From NCBI GenBank assembly GCA_041302975.1, contig JBFYQC010000032.1:1-18442 (forward strand): DNA of 18,442 nt, read 5' to 3'. Position numbers and translations under genes: made by a program. This document shows positions 1-7,240 of this stretch, piece by piece (within the stretch, counting starts at the first letter, position 1; the number at the start of each line of letters is the position of its first letter). Below the pieces are notes generated by a model, which was not told the origin of the DNA, ran no database searches, and saw nothing but the letters and a program-made list of their open reading frames with translations. This stretch comes from UBA6183 sp041302975 (GTDB lineage: Bacteria; Bacteroidota; Bacteroidia; UKL13-3).

Positions 1-598
1 TTAATTTAAGTTTATCCCATGTTAATAATATAACCAATGACATTATACTTATAATTGCCGCACCCAAATTAATTTTGTTTAATGCACTTAGCAATGCAGT
101 AAATGAATTTTCAGAATCGAATTGGATAAACTGAAAATCGCCATTATAATCAGCATCATAACCTAAAGCATGTGGAATTTGTTTCATAATTAAAATAACT
201 CCAATAGCCGCCAACATTCCTTTTATAACACTTGATGGGAAATATTTACCAATGGTTCCAGCCTTTGCAAAACCTAATACAATTTGTAAAATACCTGCCA
301 ATACCACAGCCAATAAAAAGCCTTGGTACGAACCTATTTCTGTGATGGCATTTAATACGATAACCGTTAACCCGGCTGCTGGTCCGCTAACGGCAAGCTG
401 GCTGCCGCTAAAAATGGCAACCACTAAACCACCTACAATACCAGCTATTAAACCAGAAAACAATGGTGCTCCTGATGCCAAAGCAATACCTAAACAAAGT
501 GGCAATGCAACTAAAAAAACCACCAATCCAGCAGGAAAATCCTGCTTAAAATTAGTAAAACTCAGCCCACCTATGGATGGTTTGGTTTTATTACCCAT
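1..598 (-). CDS. SulP-family inorganic anion transporter, N-terminal part (cut by window edge)
   Basis: Reading the minus strand from an ATG at 598 gives 199 codons without a stop, running off the window at position 1. The protein starts MGNKTKPSIGG. A hydrophobic stretch rich in Gly, Ala and Leu (about residues 22-70) follows, containing LPLCLGIALASGAPLFSG, and then SGSQLAVSGPAAGLTVIV (about 70-88). These are the TM1-TM3 signatures of SulP (SLC26-like) transporters, which carry sulfate, bicarbonate or other anions across the inner membrane. The transporter core and any STAS or carbonic-anhydrase extension lie beyond the edge, so the substrate cannot be assigned. It is the last gene of the minus-strand run. 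About 70 bases separate it from the preceding gene, and they hold an inverted repeat that could be a regulatory site. Family assignment is firm; substrate is open. Confidence 0.88.
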   Translation of the reverse strand, partial: MGNKTKPSIGGLSFTNFKQDFPAGLVVFLVALPLCLGIALASGAPLFSGLIAGIVGGLVVAIFSGSQLAVSGPAAGLTVIVLNAITEIGSYQGFLLAVVLAGILQIVLGFAKAGTIGKYFPSSVIKGMLAAIGVILIMKQIPHALGYDADYNGDFQFIQFDSENSFTALLSALNKINLGAAIISIMSLVILLTWDKLKL

Positions 599-622
599 AA
601 TTAATTTATTGTCTTAAATATC

Positions 623-645
623 TATTCGTAATTGTGCAACGAATA
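623..645. repeat. Inverted repeat upstream of the SulP gene
   Basis: TATTCGT at 623-629 and ACGAATA at 639-645 are perfect 7-base inverted arms around a 9-base spacer. The repeat lies 25-47 bases upstream of the SulP start on the minus strand. No T-run follows it on either strand, so it does not look like an intrinsic terminator. An operator or a leader hairpin is possible. The assignment is inference from position and symmetry only. Confidence 0.35.
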
Positions 646-668
646 TAAAAATGAAATGCTGTTGTTAT

Positions 669-1073
669 TTAATTAAACACACATTCGGGTGGAGGATTGG
701 GCACTCCCATAGCAGCATAAGTTTGGTAGTTATTAGCAATTTTACAAAAAGGCTCATTCCAAACTGATGGATATTGTAATAATAAGTCAAATGTTAAATA
801 CAGGGTTTCTTCTCCCAAGCTAGGATTTACTTCGTCTTCTGCTTCTGTTTGATTTTCTTCGACTGGACGCTCTTCTTCAACTATACTGATACCTTTTACT
901 AAACACCTTTTTATGAGTGATTTAAATGTAATCTTTTCAGATTCTGTATTTTTTATTTGGGCAGAATATTGCTGATCATTTTGTTTAATTGATATACCTC
1001 TTCCATAACCAGGAAAGGCAATTACAATGCAGAAAAGCATAAACAAAAAAATGGAAACAAAGTTTTTACCCAT
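669..1073 (-). CDS. Small secreted or membrane-anchored protein of unknown function
   Basis: I do not recognise this 134-residue protein. It starts MGKNFVSIFLFMLF and continues hydrophobic to about residue 22 (IAFPGYG), which reads as a signal peptide or single membrane anchor. The rest is charged. An acidic middle (about residues 65-90, with EEERP and EDEVN) precedes a C-terminal part with two cysteines (KC and the terminal PPECVFN), and a third cysteine lies earlier in IKRCLVKG. I chose the ATG at 1073 because the five-codon longer form begins at a TTG and adds residues ahead of a good signal peptide. It lies 52 bases after the glycosyltransferase gene on the same strand, so co-transcription is plausible. 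No function is proposed. Confidence 0.55.
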   Translation of the reverse strand: MGKNFVSIFLFMLFCIVIAFPGYGRGISIKQNDQQYSAQIKNTESEKITFKSLIKRCLVKGISIVEEERPVEENQTEAEDEVNPSLGEETLYLTFDLLLQYPSVWNEPFCKIANNYQTYAAMGVPNPPPECVFN

Positions 1074-1125
1074 AAAAACAATCTGCAAGTTAGTATAATT
1101 TACTGGCAGACTTTACTTTTTTAAG

Positions 1126-1869
1126 CTATTTGTTAAATATCTTGTAATTACCTAACCCCCATTTATGCAAACGATAAACGATAGATGTATGCAAAACACC
1201 TAAACCATAAATGCTGCTCCTCTTAAAGTTAATGCTAGATGCTTCCGGAAAATATTTAGTAGGACAAGTAACCTCTCCTATTTCAAAACCTTCGTTAAAA
1301 ATTTGTGCAATCATTTGGTTGTCGAACACAAAATCATCGCTGCATAATTCATAGTTTACTTTGTTAAGTACCTCTTTATTAAATGCACGATAGCCAGTAT
1401 GGTATTCCGACAACTTTTGGCCCATTAAGATATTTTGAAACAAAGTTAACATGCGGTTAAACACATATTTATACATTGGCATACCTCCTTTTAACGCACC
1501 CATACCTAATATGCGCGAGCCAAAAACTACTGGATAAACGTCATAAGCAATAATACCCGCCATGGCATGTATTAACATTGGCGTGTATTGATAATCAGGA
1601 TGGAGCATAATTACAATATCAGCCCCAATCTCTTTAGCCTTGTTATAACAAGTTTTTTGATTGCCTCCGTAACCTTTGTTTTGCTGGTGCTTGATAACAT
1701 GCTTAATTCCAATTTCTTTACCTAACTCACTGGTATTATCTTTACTCGCATCATCTACCAAAATTACATCATCAACAATATCAAACGGAATTTCTTTGTA
1801 AGTTTTAGCCAAGGTTTGAGCCGCATTATATGCAGGCAATACCACTACTATTTTTTTGTTATTAAGCAT
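1126..1869 (-). CDS. Family 2 glycosyltransferase (dolichyl-phosphate-mannose-synthase-like)
   Basis: This 247-residue protein has the GT-A fold signature. PAYNAAQTL (residues 12-20) binds the nucleotide, VDDASKDNT (38-46) is the first conserved acidic motif, and LHPDYQY (89-95) sits where DPM1-like enzymes have their metal-binding DxD-type residues. EYHTGYRAF (155-163) is the acceptor-side motif of the same branch. Such enzymes transfer a sugar from a nucleotide donor, often to a polyprenyl phosphate or during surface glycan assembly. There is no convincing C-terminal membrane pair, so the enzyme is probably cytoplasmic or peripheral. It starts 59 bases after the ABC permease gene on the same strand. 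Donor and acceptor cannot be told from sequence. The length is close to that of other single-domain family members. Confidence 0.85.
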   Translation of the reverse strand: MLNNKKIVVVLPAYNAAQTLAKTYKEIPFDIVDDVILVDDASKDNTSELGKEIGIKHVIKHQQNKGYGGNQKTCYNKAKEIGADIVIMLHPDYQYTPMLIHAMAGIIAYDVYPVVFGSRILGMGALKGGMPMYKYVFNRMLTLFQNILMGQKLSEYHTGYRAFNKEVLNKVNYELCSDDFVFDNQMIAQIFNEGFEIGEVTCPTKYFPEASSINFKRSSIYGLGVLHTSIVYRLHKWGLGNYKIFNK

Positions 1870-1928
1870 TGAATTGAAATATTGGCAAATATGCAGCTAC
1901 GTATTCAAAATGCCAAATATAAAGGAAG

Positions 1929-3161
1929 CTACTCATATCTAAGGGCTTCAATTGGATCAAGTTTTGAGGCTTTAACCGCAGGATAATAACCAGAAATCAC
2001 GCCTACTATTACACAAATAAATAAACCAAGTACAATCCATAACCAAGGTATAATAAAGCCCCCACCCATTAAAACACTTACCACATTACCTATGGTTATG
2101 CCCAACACTACACCACCAAATCCACCTATTTGACAAATTAAAATAGCCTCGAACAAAAACTGCTTTCGTATGGTGGCATTGTTTGCTCCAATAGCTTTAC
2201 GCACGCCAATTTCTCGGGTACGTTCGGTAACAGATACCAACATAATATTCATTAACCCTACAGCTGCACCAAGCAATGTTATAAATGCAATGGCACTTGC
2301 TGCAATCGTAACGTAACTAATTGCACCCATCGATTCTTGTGCTAAATTATCGCTTTTTATAATTTCAAAATTATCCGGTGCGTAAACAGCCAATTGTCTA
2401 ATACGCCTGAATAATGCAGTTGCTTCATCAACACCTAATTCGAGTTGTTTTAAATCGTTTACCATTACGGTGATGACAAAGCTGGTATTGGGCTTGCTAA
2501 ATGTTTGTATGGCATTTTTTAATGGCACAATGGCAATCCTGTCTCCTCCAAAACCCATGGCACTTCCTTTTTCGTTTAAAGTTCCTATTACCCGATATTT
2601 TGCCCCACCAATAAATACACTTTCACCAATTGGGTCTTTGGTTTTAAATAGCTTTTTACGCAATTCTTTGCCCAGTATCACCACATTTTGCGCACTTTCA
2701 TTTTCTTTGTTACTCAGGTTTCTTCCTTCCGCTAATGAGTATCCACTTACCATTAAGTAATTTTCATCACCACCCATTACCATAATATTAGGATCGGTTT
2801 TTATGCCGTTATGTTTTACCGTGCTGGCAAAACTTGCATTAACACTTAATGATGTAGTTGCTGGGAAATTAAACTGTTGCGCAAACGATTCTGCTTCAAA
2901 TAACGTAATGCTTCTGTAACGTTTGGGTGGCTTCCCTCCTCTGCCAAATTGAATATTATCGCCCCGATTTTTAATATTAAAACTGCTAGCACCCATGCTG
3001 GCAAAATTTTGATTTAGGGCTAATTTTATACCGTCAATTGCAGTTAAAATACCCACCAAAGCCATAATACCTATTGAAATAATAAGCGCAGTAATAACCG
3101 CCCGAAGTTTATTACCGGCTATGCTTTGCAGTGATATACGTAATACATCGGTGGTGCGCAT
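1929..3161 (-). CDS. MacB/FtsX-type ABC transporter permease
   Basis: The 410-residue protein has the MacB permease layout. TM1 spans about residues 20-40, and a periplasmic MacB_PCD-like domain runs from about 45 to 275. Three C-terminal membrane segments follow (about 284-309, 336-360 and 371-394). ERTREIGVRKAIGA (313-326) is the cytoplasmic coupling motif between TM2 and TM3, and the protein ends with KASKLDPIEALRYE, typical of the family. Members work with a separate ATPase and use ATP hydrolysis to drive periplasmic events such as lipoprotein or peptide export, not classical import. No ATPase gene is in this window. The start codon (3159-3161) touches the stop of the preceding gene (3162-3164) with no gap, so translational coupling is likely. 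Family is firm; cargo is unknown. Confidence 0.9.
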   Translation of the reverse strand: MRTTDVLRISLQSIAGNKLRAVITALIISIGIMALVGILTAIDGIKLALNQNFASMGASSFNIKNRGDNIQFGRGGKPPKRYRSITLFEAESFAQQFNFPATTSLSVNASFASTVKHNGIKTDPNIMVMGGDENYLMVSGYSLAEGRNLSNKENESAQNVVILGKELRKKLFKTKDPIGESVFIGGAKYRVIGTLNEKGSAMGFGGDRIAIVPLKNAIQTFSKPNTSFVITVMVNDLKQLELGVDEATALFRRIRQLAVYAPDNFEIIKSDNLAQESMGAISYVTIAASAIAFITLLGAAVGLMNIMLVSVTERTREIGVRKAIGANNATIRKQFLFEAILICQIGGFGGVVLGITIGNVVSVLMGGGFIIPWLWIVLGLFICVIVGVISGYYPAVKASKLDPIEALRYE

Positions 3162-3872
3162 TTATTTATTTATTTTTGATTGAATAAAATTGGGTGAGTA
3201 CAATATACTTAATTGCAAGTTAGCAATTGAATACAAAAATGAAGTGTTATAACTATAATCTTTATATGTTGAATAACTCAGTGGGTTTGATGTGTAATCC
3301 TGACGATAAGCAGCACCAACTCTTACAATTGGTAATGTTAAACGAAACATAAAGTTATTATTGTGCTTGTATAACGCACCAACACTTAAAGCATAAGAGA
3401 GTGAATGACCAATTCTATTAGGGTTTGGAACTGAAACAGGAGCACCGTTTTTATTGTAATTTCTTAAGTAATTGTATGTGTAAGCCAACTGTTGGTTCGT
3501 TAAAACAAAAAGCTTGTTTTTAAAAATGTTTTTTAAATTCATTTTACTGACAGACGCACCAAAACTATTCGACCAACTTTTGGTTGATGTATAATCTGTA
3601 TAATTTAAAGACGTATTTACTTCAAGGGTTAAAGCCCTGTTTTTACCATAAAAAAAACCGTAACCTACAGCTCCCTGAAATGAGTGATTTTCTGAGTTGT
3701 TAAAATTCACATTACCCGTCTGGCTGTTTTCTCTGGCATCAATCCTAAACGAATTTGCACCTATTATACTCAATGATACAAACCTACCTCTTAACAATCT
3801 TGCACTATCGTTTTGAGCATTTGCAACAAAATACGTTAGTGTTGTGAGTATGATTAGAAAGGTAGTTTTCAT
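3162..3872 (-). CDS. Secreted beta-rich protein, possible outer-membrane barrel
   Basis: I do not recognise a named family for this 236-residue protein. It begins MKTTFLIILTTLTYFVANAQ, a clear Sec signal peptide with the AQ cleavage context common in Bacteroidota. The mature part alternates hydrophobic and polar residues and is rich in Tyr, Asn and Ser, with blocks such as GAVGYGFFYGKNRALTLEV and LSYALSVGALYKHNNNFMFRL that resemble amphipathic strands separated by short turns. It ends in SKINK, not in the aromatic residue usual for barrels. Its stop directly abuts the permease start, so the two proteins are probably made together and may act together in the envelope. The barrel call is inference from composition. 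Confidence 0.7.
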   Translation of the reverse strand: MKTTFLIILTTLTYFVANAQNDSARLLRGRFVSLSIIGANSFRIDARENSQTGNVNFNNSENHSFQGAVGYGFFYGKNRALTLEVNTSLNYTDYTSTKSWSNSFGASVSKMNLKNIFKNKLFVLTNQQLAYTYNYLRNYNKNGAPVSVPNPNRIGHSLSYALSVGALYKHNNNFMFRLTLPIVRVGAAYRQDYTSNPLSYSTYKDYSYNTSFLYSIANLQLSILYSPNFIQSKINK

Positions 3873-3886
3873 AGGTTAAAGTTAGT

Positions 3887-4180
3887 TTATTTGGCTAACT
3901 CAACGAATGTAAACCCTTTTCTATTACCTTCTTCTACATAATCAATTTTCATACCGGCAAAAAAGAAAACCTCACCCGGACTATAAATCACATCAATTCC
4001 TTGTATGTTGGTTAGTTTGTCCTTATCCGTTTTTTCATCAAACCCAATTAATAAACGTTTGTTGGTTTCGTTTTTTTGGCGAATACCCACACGCAAAAAA
4101 TGGTTGACCGGAATTTGCAGTGTTTGTTTATATTTTTCTATGGCTTCTACAGCCGGTGTTGTAAAATGTATAATATCCAT
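3887..4180 (-). CDS. HesB/IscA-fold protein lacking the iron-sulfur cysteines
   Basis: The 97-residue protein follows the A-type Fe-S carrier (IscA/SufA/HesB) pattern from end to end: FTTPAVEAIEKY (6-17), FLRVGIRQ (28-35), LLIGFDEK (43-50), the GIDVIYSP strand (61-68) and the hallmark KIDYVEEGNRKGFTF (78-92). IscA has a cysteine just after LRVG and a CGC pair at the C-terminus. This protein has no cysteine at all: the first site is replaced by KNETNK, and the protein stops at VELAK before the CGC region. It therefore keeps the fold but cannot bind a cluster in the known way. It is first in the minus-strand run, 14 bases before the secreted protein gene. Family is confident; function is unknown. 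Confidence 0.8.
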   Translation of the reverse strand: MDIIHFTTPAVEAIEKYKQTLQIPVNHFLRVGIRQKNETNKRLLIGFDEKTDKDKLTNIQGIDVIYSPGEVFFFAGMKIDYVEEGNRKGFTFVELAK

Positions 4181-4270
4181 GTGCGTTGCAAATAAACAAA
4201 AAATCAGTCAGCTTATTTGGTGATTTTGATTAGTGGTTTAATCCATACATGCAATGTTAACTAATGGTAG

Positions 4271-4308
4271 ATAACAATTGCTGTTGTTATTTTTTTTTGC
4301 CAAAAAAA
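4271..4308 (+). promoter_or_regulatory. Hairpin plus T-run in the leader of the response regulator gene
   Basis: ATAACAA (4271-4277) and TTGTTAT (4284-4290) form a perfect 7-base stem with a 6-base loop, followed at once by eight T residues (4291-4298). The T-run is mirrored by seven A residues (4302-4308) after GCC. A hairpin plus T-run is the shape of an intrinsic terminator or attenuator, yet no plus-strand gene lies upstream of it, and it ends 30 bases before the response regulator start. It may be a leader element, or it may mark the end of antisense transcription. The stem is AT-rich and weak. Confidence 0.35.
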
Positions 4309-4338
4309 GTAGACACTTTTACCACAAACTTTTAAACT

Positions 4339-5715
4339 ATGGCAAAGATTTTAATTATAGATGACGAGAAAGCCATTCGTACCACGCTAAAAGAAATTTT
4401 AGAGTACGAAGGATATATTGTTGATGAGGCTGCCGATGGCGCCACCGGTTTAGATAAGATAGAAAACGAAGATTATGCGGCCGTTTTATGCGATGTAAAA
4501 ATGCCTAAAATGGATGGTCTTGAGGTATTAACCAAAGCCAATGAAATTGACGATGATATCCCTTTCATAATGATATCTGGTCATGGAACCATTGAAACTG
4601 CTGTAGAAGCAACCAAAAAAGGTGCTTACGATTTTATCTCTAAACCACCAGATTTAAACCGCTTATTAATTACCCTGCGTAATGCCATCGACCGTAAAAG
4701 TATGGTGGTTGAAAACAAGGTTTTAAAGCGTAAAGTAGGTAAAACACGCGAAATTATTGGTGATAGCCCGGCCATCATGAATATTATTGAAACCATTGAT
4801 AAGGTTGCTCCAACGGATGCACGTGTTTTAATTACAGGTGAAAACGGAACTGGTAAAGAGTTAGTAGCACGATGGATTCATGAAAAAAGTAACCGCGCTA
4901 AAAATACATTAATTGAAGTTAACTGTGCAGCTATACCAAGCGAATTAATTGAAAGTGAATTATTTGGCCATGAAAAAGGTGCTTTTACCTCAGCCTTAAA
5001 ACAACGCATTGGTAAGTTTGAACAAGCACATGAAGGCACTTTGTTTTTGGACGAAATTGGCGATATGAGCTTAAGCGCACAAGCCAAGGTATTGCGTGCT
5101 TTGCAAGAAAATAAAATTACACGAGTTGGCGGAGATAAAGATATTGAGGTGAATGTACGTGTGATTGCTGCAACCAATAAAGATTTATTGAAGGAGATTG
5201 AAAAAGGTAATTTCCGTATGGATTTGTACCACCGTTTAAGCGTAATTTTAATACACGTACCAAGCTTAAACGAGCGTAAAGACGATATTCCATTATTGGC
5301 CGAAAAGTTTGTAAAAGAAGTTTGCGAAGACAGCGGTGTGCCCAAAAAACTGTTTACTCCAAATGCATTAAACGAACTGAAGAAAATGAATTGGAGTGGT
5401 AATATTCGTGAGTTACGCAACTTGGTTGAACGTTTAATTATTTTAAGCGGACAAAGGATTACCGAAGAAGACGTGATTAAATACGCCAGCCCAAGCCACA
5501 GCCAAAGCAATGAAAAAAGTGTGTTCGAAAAATTCTCAACCTTACAGGATTTTAAAGACCATGTAGAGAAGATATTTATTGAAGAAAAGTTGAAAAAGAA
5601 TGGTTGGAATGTGGCCAAAACTGCGCAAGAAATTGACATTCAACGCAGCCACTTGTACAACAAAATTGAAAAGTACAGCCTGCGCAGAGGCGAGGTTGGT
5701 GAAATTAATTTGTAA
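4339..5715 (+). CDS. Sigma-54-dependent response regulator (NtrC family)
   Basis: The 458 residues hold the three NtrC domains. The receiver (1-120) has the acidic pair D8-D9, the phosphoacceptor D52 in CDVKMPKMDG, S80 and K102. The AAA+ domain (about 138-375) has Walker A GENGTGKE (167-174), the sigma-54 contact loop GAFTSA (214-219), Walker B TLFLDEIGD (234-242) and the FRMDLYHRL region (292-300). A Fis-type helix-turn-helix (about 410-447) contains NGWNVAKTAQEIDIQRSHLY. Phosphorylation by a sensor kinase would release ATP-driven remodelling of RpoN promoters. No kinase gene is adjacent. The contact loop has Ser where the consensus GAFTGA has Gly. The gene is divergent from the IscA-like gene and is followed by a terminator. 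The length is normal for the family. Confidence 0.95.
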   Translation: MAKILIIDDEKAIRTTLKEILEYEGYIVDEAADGATGLDKIENEDYAAVLCDVKMPKMDGLEVLTKANEIDDDIPFIMISGHGTIETAVEATKKGAYDFISKPPDLNRLLITLRNAIDRKSMVVENKVLKRKVGKTREIIGDSPAIMNIIETIDKVAPTDARVLITGENGTGKELVARWIHEKSNRAKNTLIEVNCAAIPSELIESELFGHEKGAFTSALKQRIGKFEQAHEGTLFLDEIGDMSLSAQAKVLRALQENKITRVGGDKDIEVNVRVIAATNKDLLKEIEKGNFRMDLYHRLSVILIHVPSLNERKDDIPLLAEKFVKEVCEDSGVPKKLFTPNALNELKKMNWSGNIRELRNLVERLIILSGQRITEEDVIKYASPSHSQSNEKSVFEKFSTLQDFKDHVEKIFIEEKLKKNGWNVAKTAQEIDIQRSHLYNKIEKYSLRRGEVGEINL

Positions 5716-5728
5716 TACATTTGCAAAA

Positions 5729-5765
5729 CCCTAACGGAGCCTTGGACTTCCGTTAGGGCTTTATA
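5729..5765 (+). terminator. Intrinsic terminator after the response regulator
   Basis: CCCTAACGGA (5729-5738) pairs perfectly with TCCGTTAGGG (5749-5758) around a 10-base loop, followed by CTTTATATT. The stem is strong, while the U-tract is short and interrupted. It begins 14 bases after the response regulator stop and ends only a few bases before the ATG of the Sua5 gene (5768). If it terminates efficiently, the Sua5 gene must be transcribed by read-through or from a promoter inside the upstream coding region. Confidence 0.7.
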
Positions 5766-5767
5766 TT

Positions 5768-6736
5768 ATGGTTGGAACCAACTTACAAGCAGCAATTACA
5801 TATTTACAACAAGGGCAATTGGTGGCAATACCTACCGAAACAGTTTATGGTTTGGCAGCAAATGCGTTTAATCCCAATGCGGTTGCACAGATATTTGCGG
5901 TTAAAAATCGTCCTTCGTTTAACCCACTTATTATTCATACCAACAACCTAAACCGCCTGCAAGATTGGGGTTTACACTTACCTCATAAAATGTTGCAATT
6001 GGCGAAGCATTTTTCTCCCGGTCCATTAACTTATGTTATACCCAAAAGCAATTTTATTCCTGACATTGTTACTGCCGGAACACAAGCAGTGGCGGTGCGT
6101 ATTCCAAACCATCCACTTACTTTAGAATTATTAAGTAAGCTTGATTTTCCTTTGGCAGCGCCAAGTGCCAATCCAAGCGGATATGTAAGTCCAACCACTG
6201 CACAACATGTTAACCAACAATTAGGTAATACCATTCCTTATATTTTAGATGGTGGAGCATGCAATGTTGGTTTAGAATCTACTATTATTAGTTTTTTAGA
6301 TGATACACCTACCCTGCTTCGTTATGGTGGAATTACTTTGGAGCAAATTGAACAAGTGATAGGAAAAGTGATTGATAAACCTGGTGACGCTGGTGATAAT
6401 ATTTTAACCGACAACCCCGTTGCACCTGGTCAGTTGGCCAGGCATTATGCCACCAAACATTTGCTGATACACGATAACCCTTCAAAATATTTCGACCAAT
6501 TCAACCCACTGAAAACTGCCGTAATTTCTTTTAAAACAGACTATCCGCAAGTTGAACAACATTTACAATTTGTGTTGTCGCCCGCGGGTAATTTAGCCGA
6601 AGCTGCTCAAAAGTTATTTTCAGTTATGCGTTTGGTTGATGCGTTAGATGTGGATGTAGTATTAGCAGAAAAATTTCCGGATGAAGGCTTGGGTAAAGCC
6701 ATAAACGACAGGCTAAAACGCGCAAGTGTTAAATAA
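5768..6736 (+). CDS. sua5: L-threonylcarbamoyladenylate synthase, Sua5 type
   Basis: The enzyme joins L-threonine, bicarbonate and ATP to form threonylcarbamoyl-AMP, the first step toward the t6A37 modification of ANN-decoding tRNAs. In 322 residues it has the YrdC domain (about 8-200), with IPTETVYGLAANAF (21-34), the substrate-binding KNRPSFNPL (46-54, K46 and R48), and PSANPSGYVSPT (132-143, S133 and N135). The Sua5 C-terminal domain follows, entered through the linker motif APGQLARHYA (219-228). The extra domain makes it Sua5 type and not the short TsaC form. The gene converges on the RlpA-type gene, with only five bases between the two stop codons. The partners TsaB, TsaD and TsaE are not in the window. 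Confidence 0.95.
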   Translation: MVGTNLQAAITYLQQGQLVAIPTETVYGLAANAFNPNAVAQIFAVKNRPSFNPLIIHTNNLNRLQDWGLHLPHKMLQLAKHFSPGPLTYVIPKSNFIPDIVTAGTQAVAVRIPNHPLTLELLSKLDFPLAAPSANPSGYVSPTTAQHVNQQLGNTIPYILDGGACNVGLESTIISFLDDTPTLLRYGGITLEQIEQVIGKVIDKPGDAGDNILTDNPVAPGQLARHYATKHLLIHDNPSKYFDQFNPLKTAVISFKTDYPQVEQHLQFVLSPAGNLAEAAQKLFSVMRLVDALDVDVVLAEKFPDEGLGKAINDRLKRASVK

Positions 6737-6741
6737 GTAAA

Positions 6742-7215
6742 CTAGTTATGGGTGTAACCTTCCGGCCACTCAACTACCCTAATTTTTACTTTTAACAATC
6801 CGGCTCCTTTGGTTATGCCTAATTGTCTGGCAGCTTCATAACTTAAATCAATAATGCGTTTACGGTTGTATGGACCACGATCGTTTATACGAACCACAAG
6901 CCATTTGCCCGTTTTAGCATCGGCCACACGAACCAATGTACCAAATGGTAAAGTGCGGTGTGCAGCAGTTAGTTTTTTTCCGCTATAGCGTTCGCCACTA
7001 GCTGTGCGTCTGCCATTAAACTTTTTAGCATAATAAGAAGCAATACCCGTTTGTTTAAACTTTTTAATCGGTTGGGGGTTCACCGAATCTGTAGGAATAG
7101 ACAAAGCGAAATCTGTTATGATTGGTGTGTCTTGCGTTTGGGCATCAACCCAAAAATAAAATACACCAAGCATTAAAACGAGTATGCTTATTTTGTACTT
7201 AATTTGATGAAACAT
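6742..7215 (-). CDS. rlpA: RlpA-type secreted double-psi beta-barrel protein
   Basis: From the ATG at 7215 the protein has 157 residues: a signal peptide (about 1-25, ending in VDAQ), a short linker, and one RlpA double-psi beta-barrel domain. The domain has GIASYYAKKFNGRRTASGE (57-75), TAAHRTLPFGTLVRV (83-97) and VVRINDRGPY (107-116). H86 and D112 correspond to the two residues considered catalytic in lytic RlpA of Pseudomonas, which cleaves peptidoglycan strands lacking stem peptides. There is no SPOR domain, so septal targeting as in the long RlpA forms is not expected. Upstream in-frame starts exist (GTG at 7248, ATG at 7242), but they overlap the rarA start and place extra residues before the signal peptide. 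Enzymatic activity is inferred. Confidence 0.85.
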   Translation of the reverse strand: MFHQIKYKISILVLMLGVFYFWVDAQTQDTPIITDFALSIPTDSVNPQPIKKFKQTGIASYYAKKFNGRRTASGERYSGKKLTAAHRTLPFGTLVRVADAKTGKWLVVRINDRGPYNRKRIIDLSYEAARQLGITKGAGLLKVKIRVVEWPEGYTHN

Positions 7216-7240
7216 TGGCGCAATATATACATTTTTAGGC

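Noticed and set aside
252..617. Plus-strand open frame of 121 codons
   Set aside because: It lies entirely antisense to the SulP gene, whose minus-strand translation has clear family motifs. The plus-strand product has no recognisable pattern.
2470..2760. Plus-strand open frame inside the ABC permease
   Set aside because: It is antisense to a well-supported permease gene and has no family features.
4878..5639. Minus-strand open frame of 253 codons
   Set aside because: It is antisense to the AAA+ and helix-turn-helix domains of the response regulator. Its Ser/Leu/Phe-rich product looks like a shadow frame.
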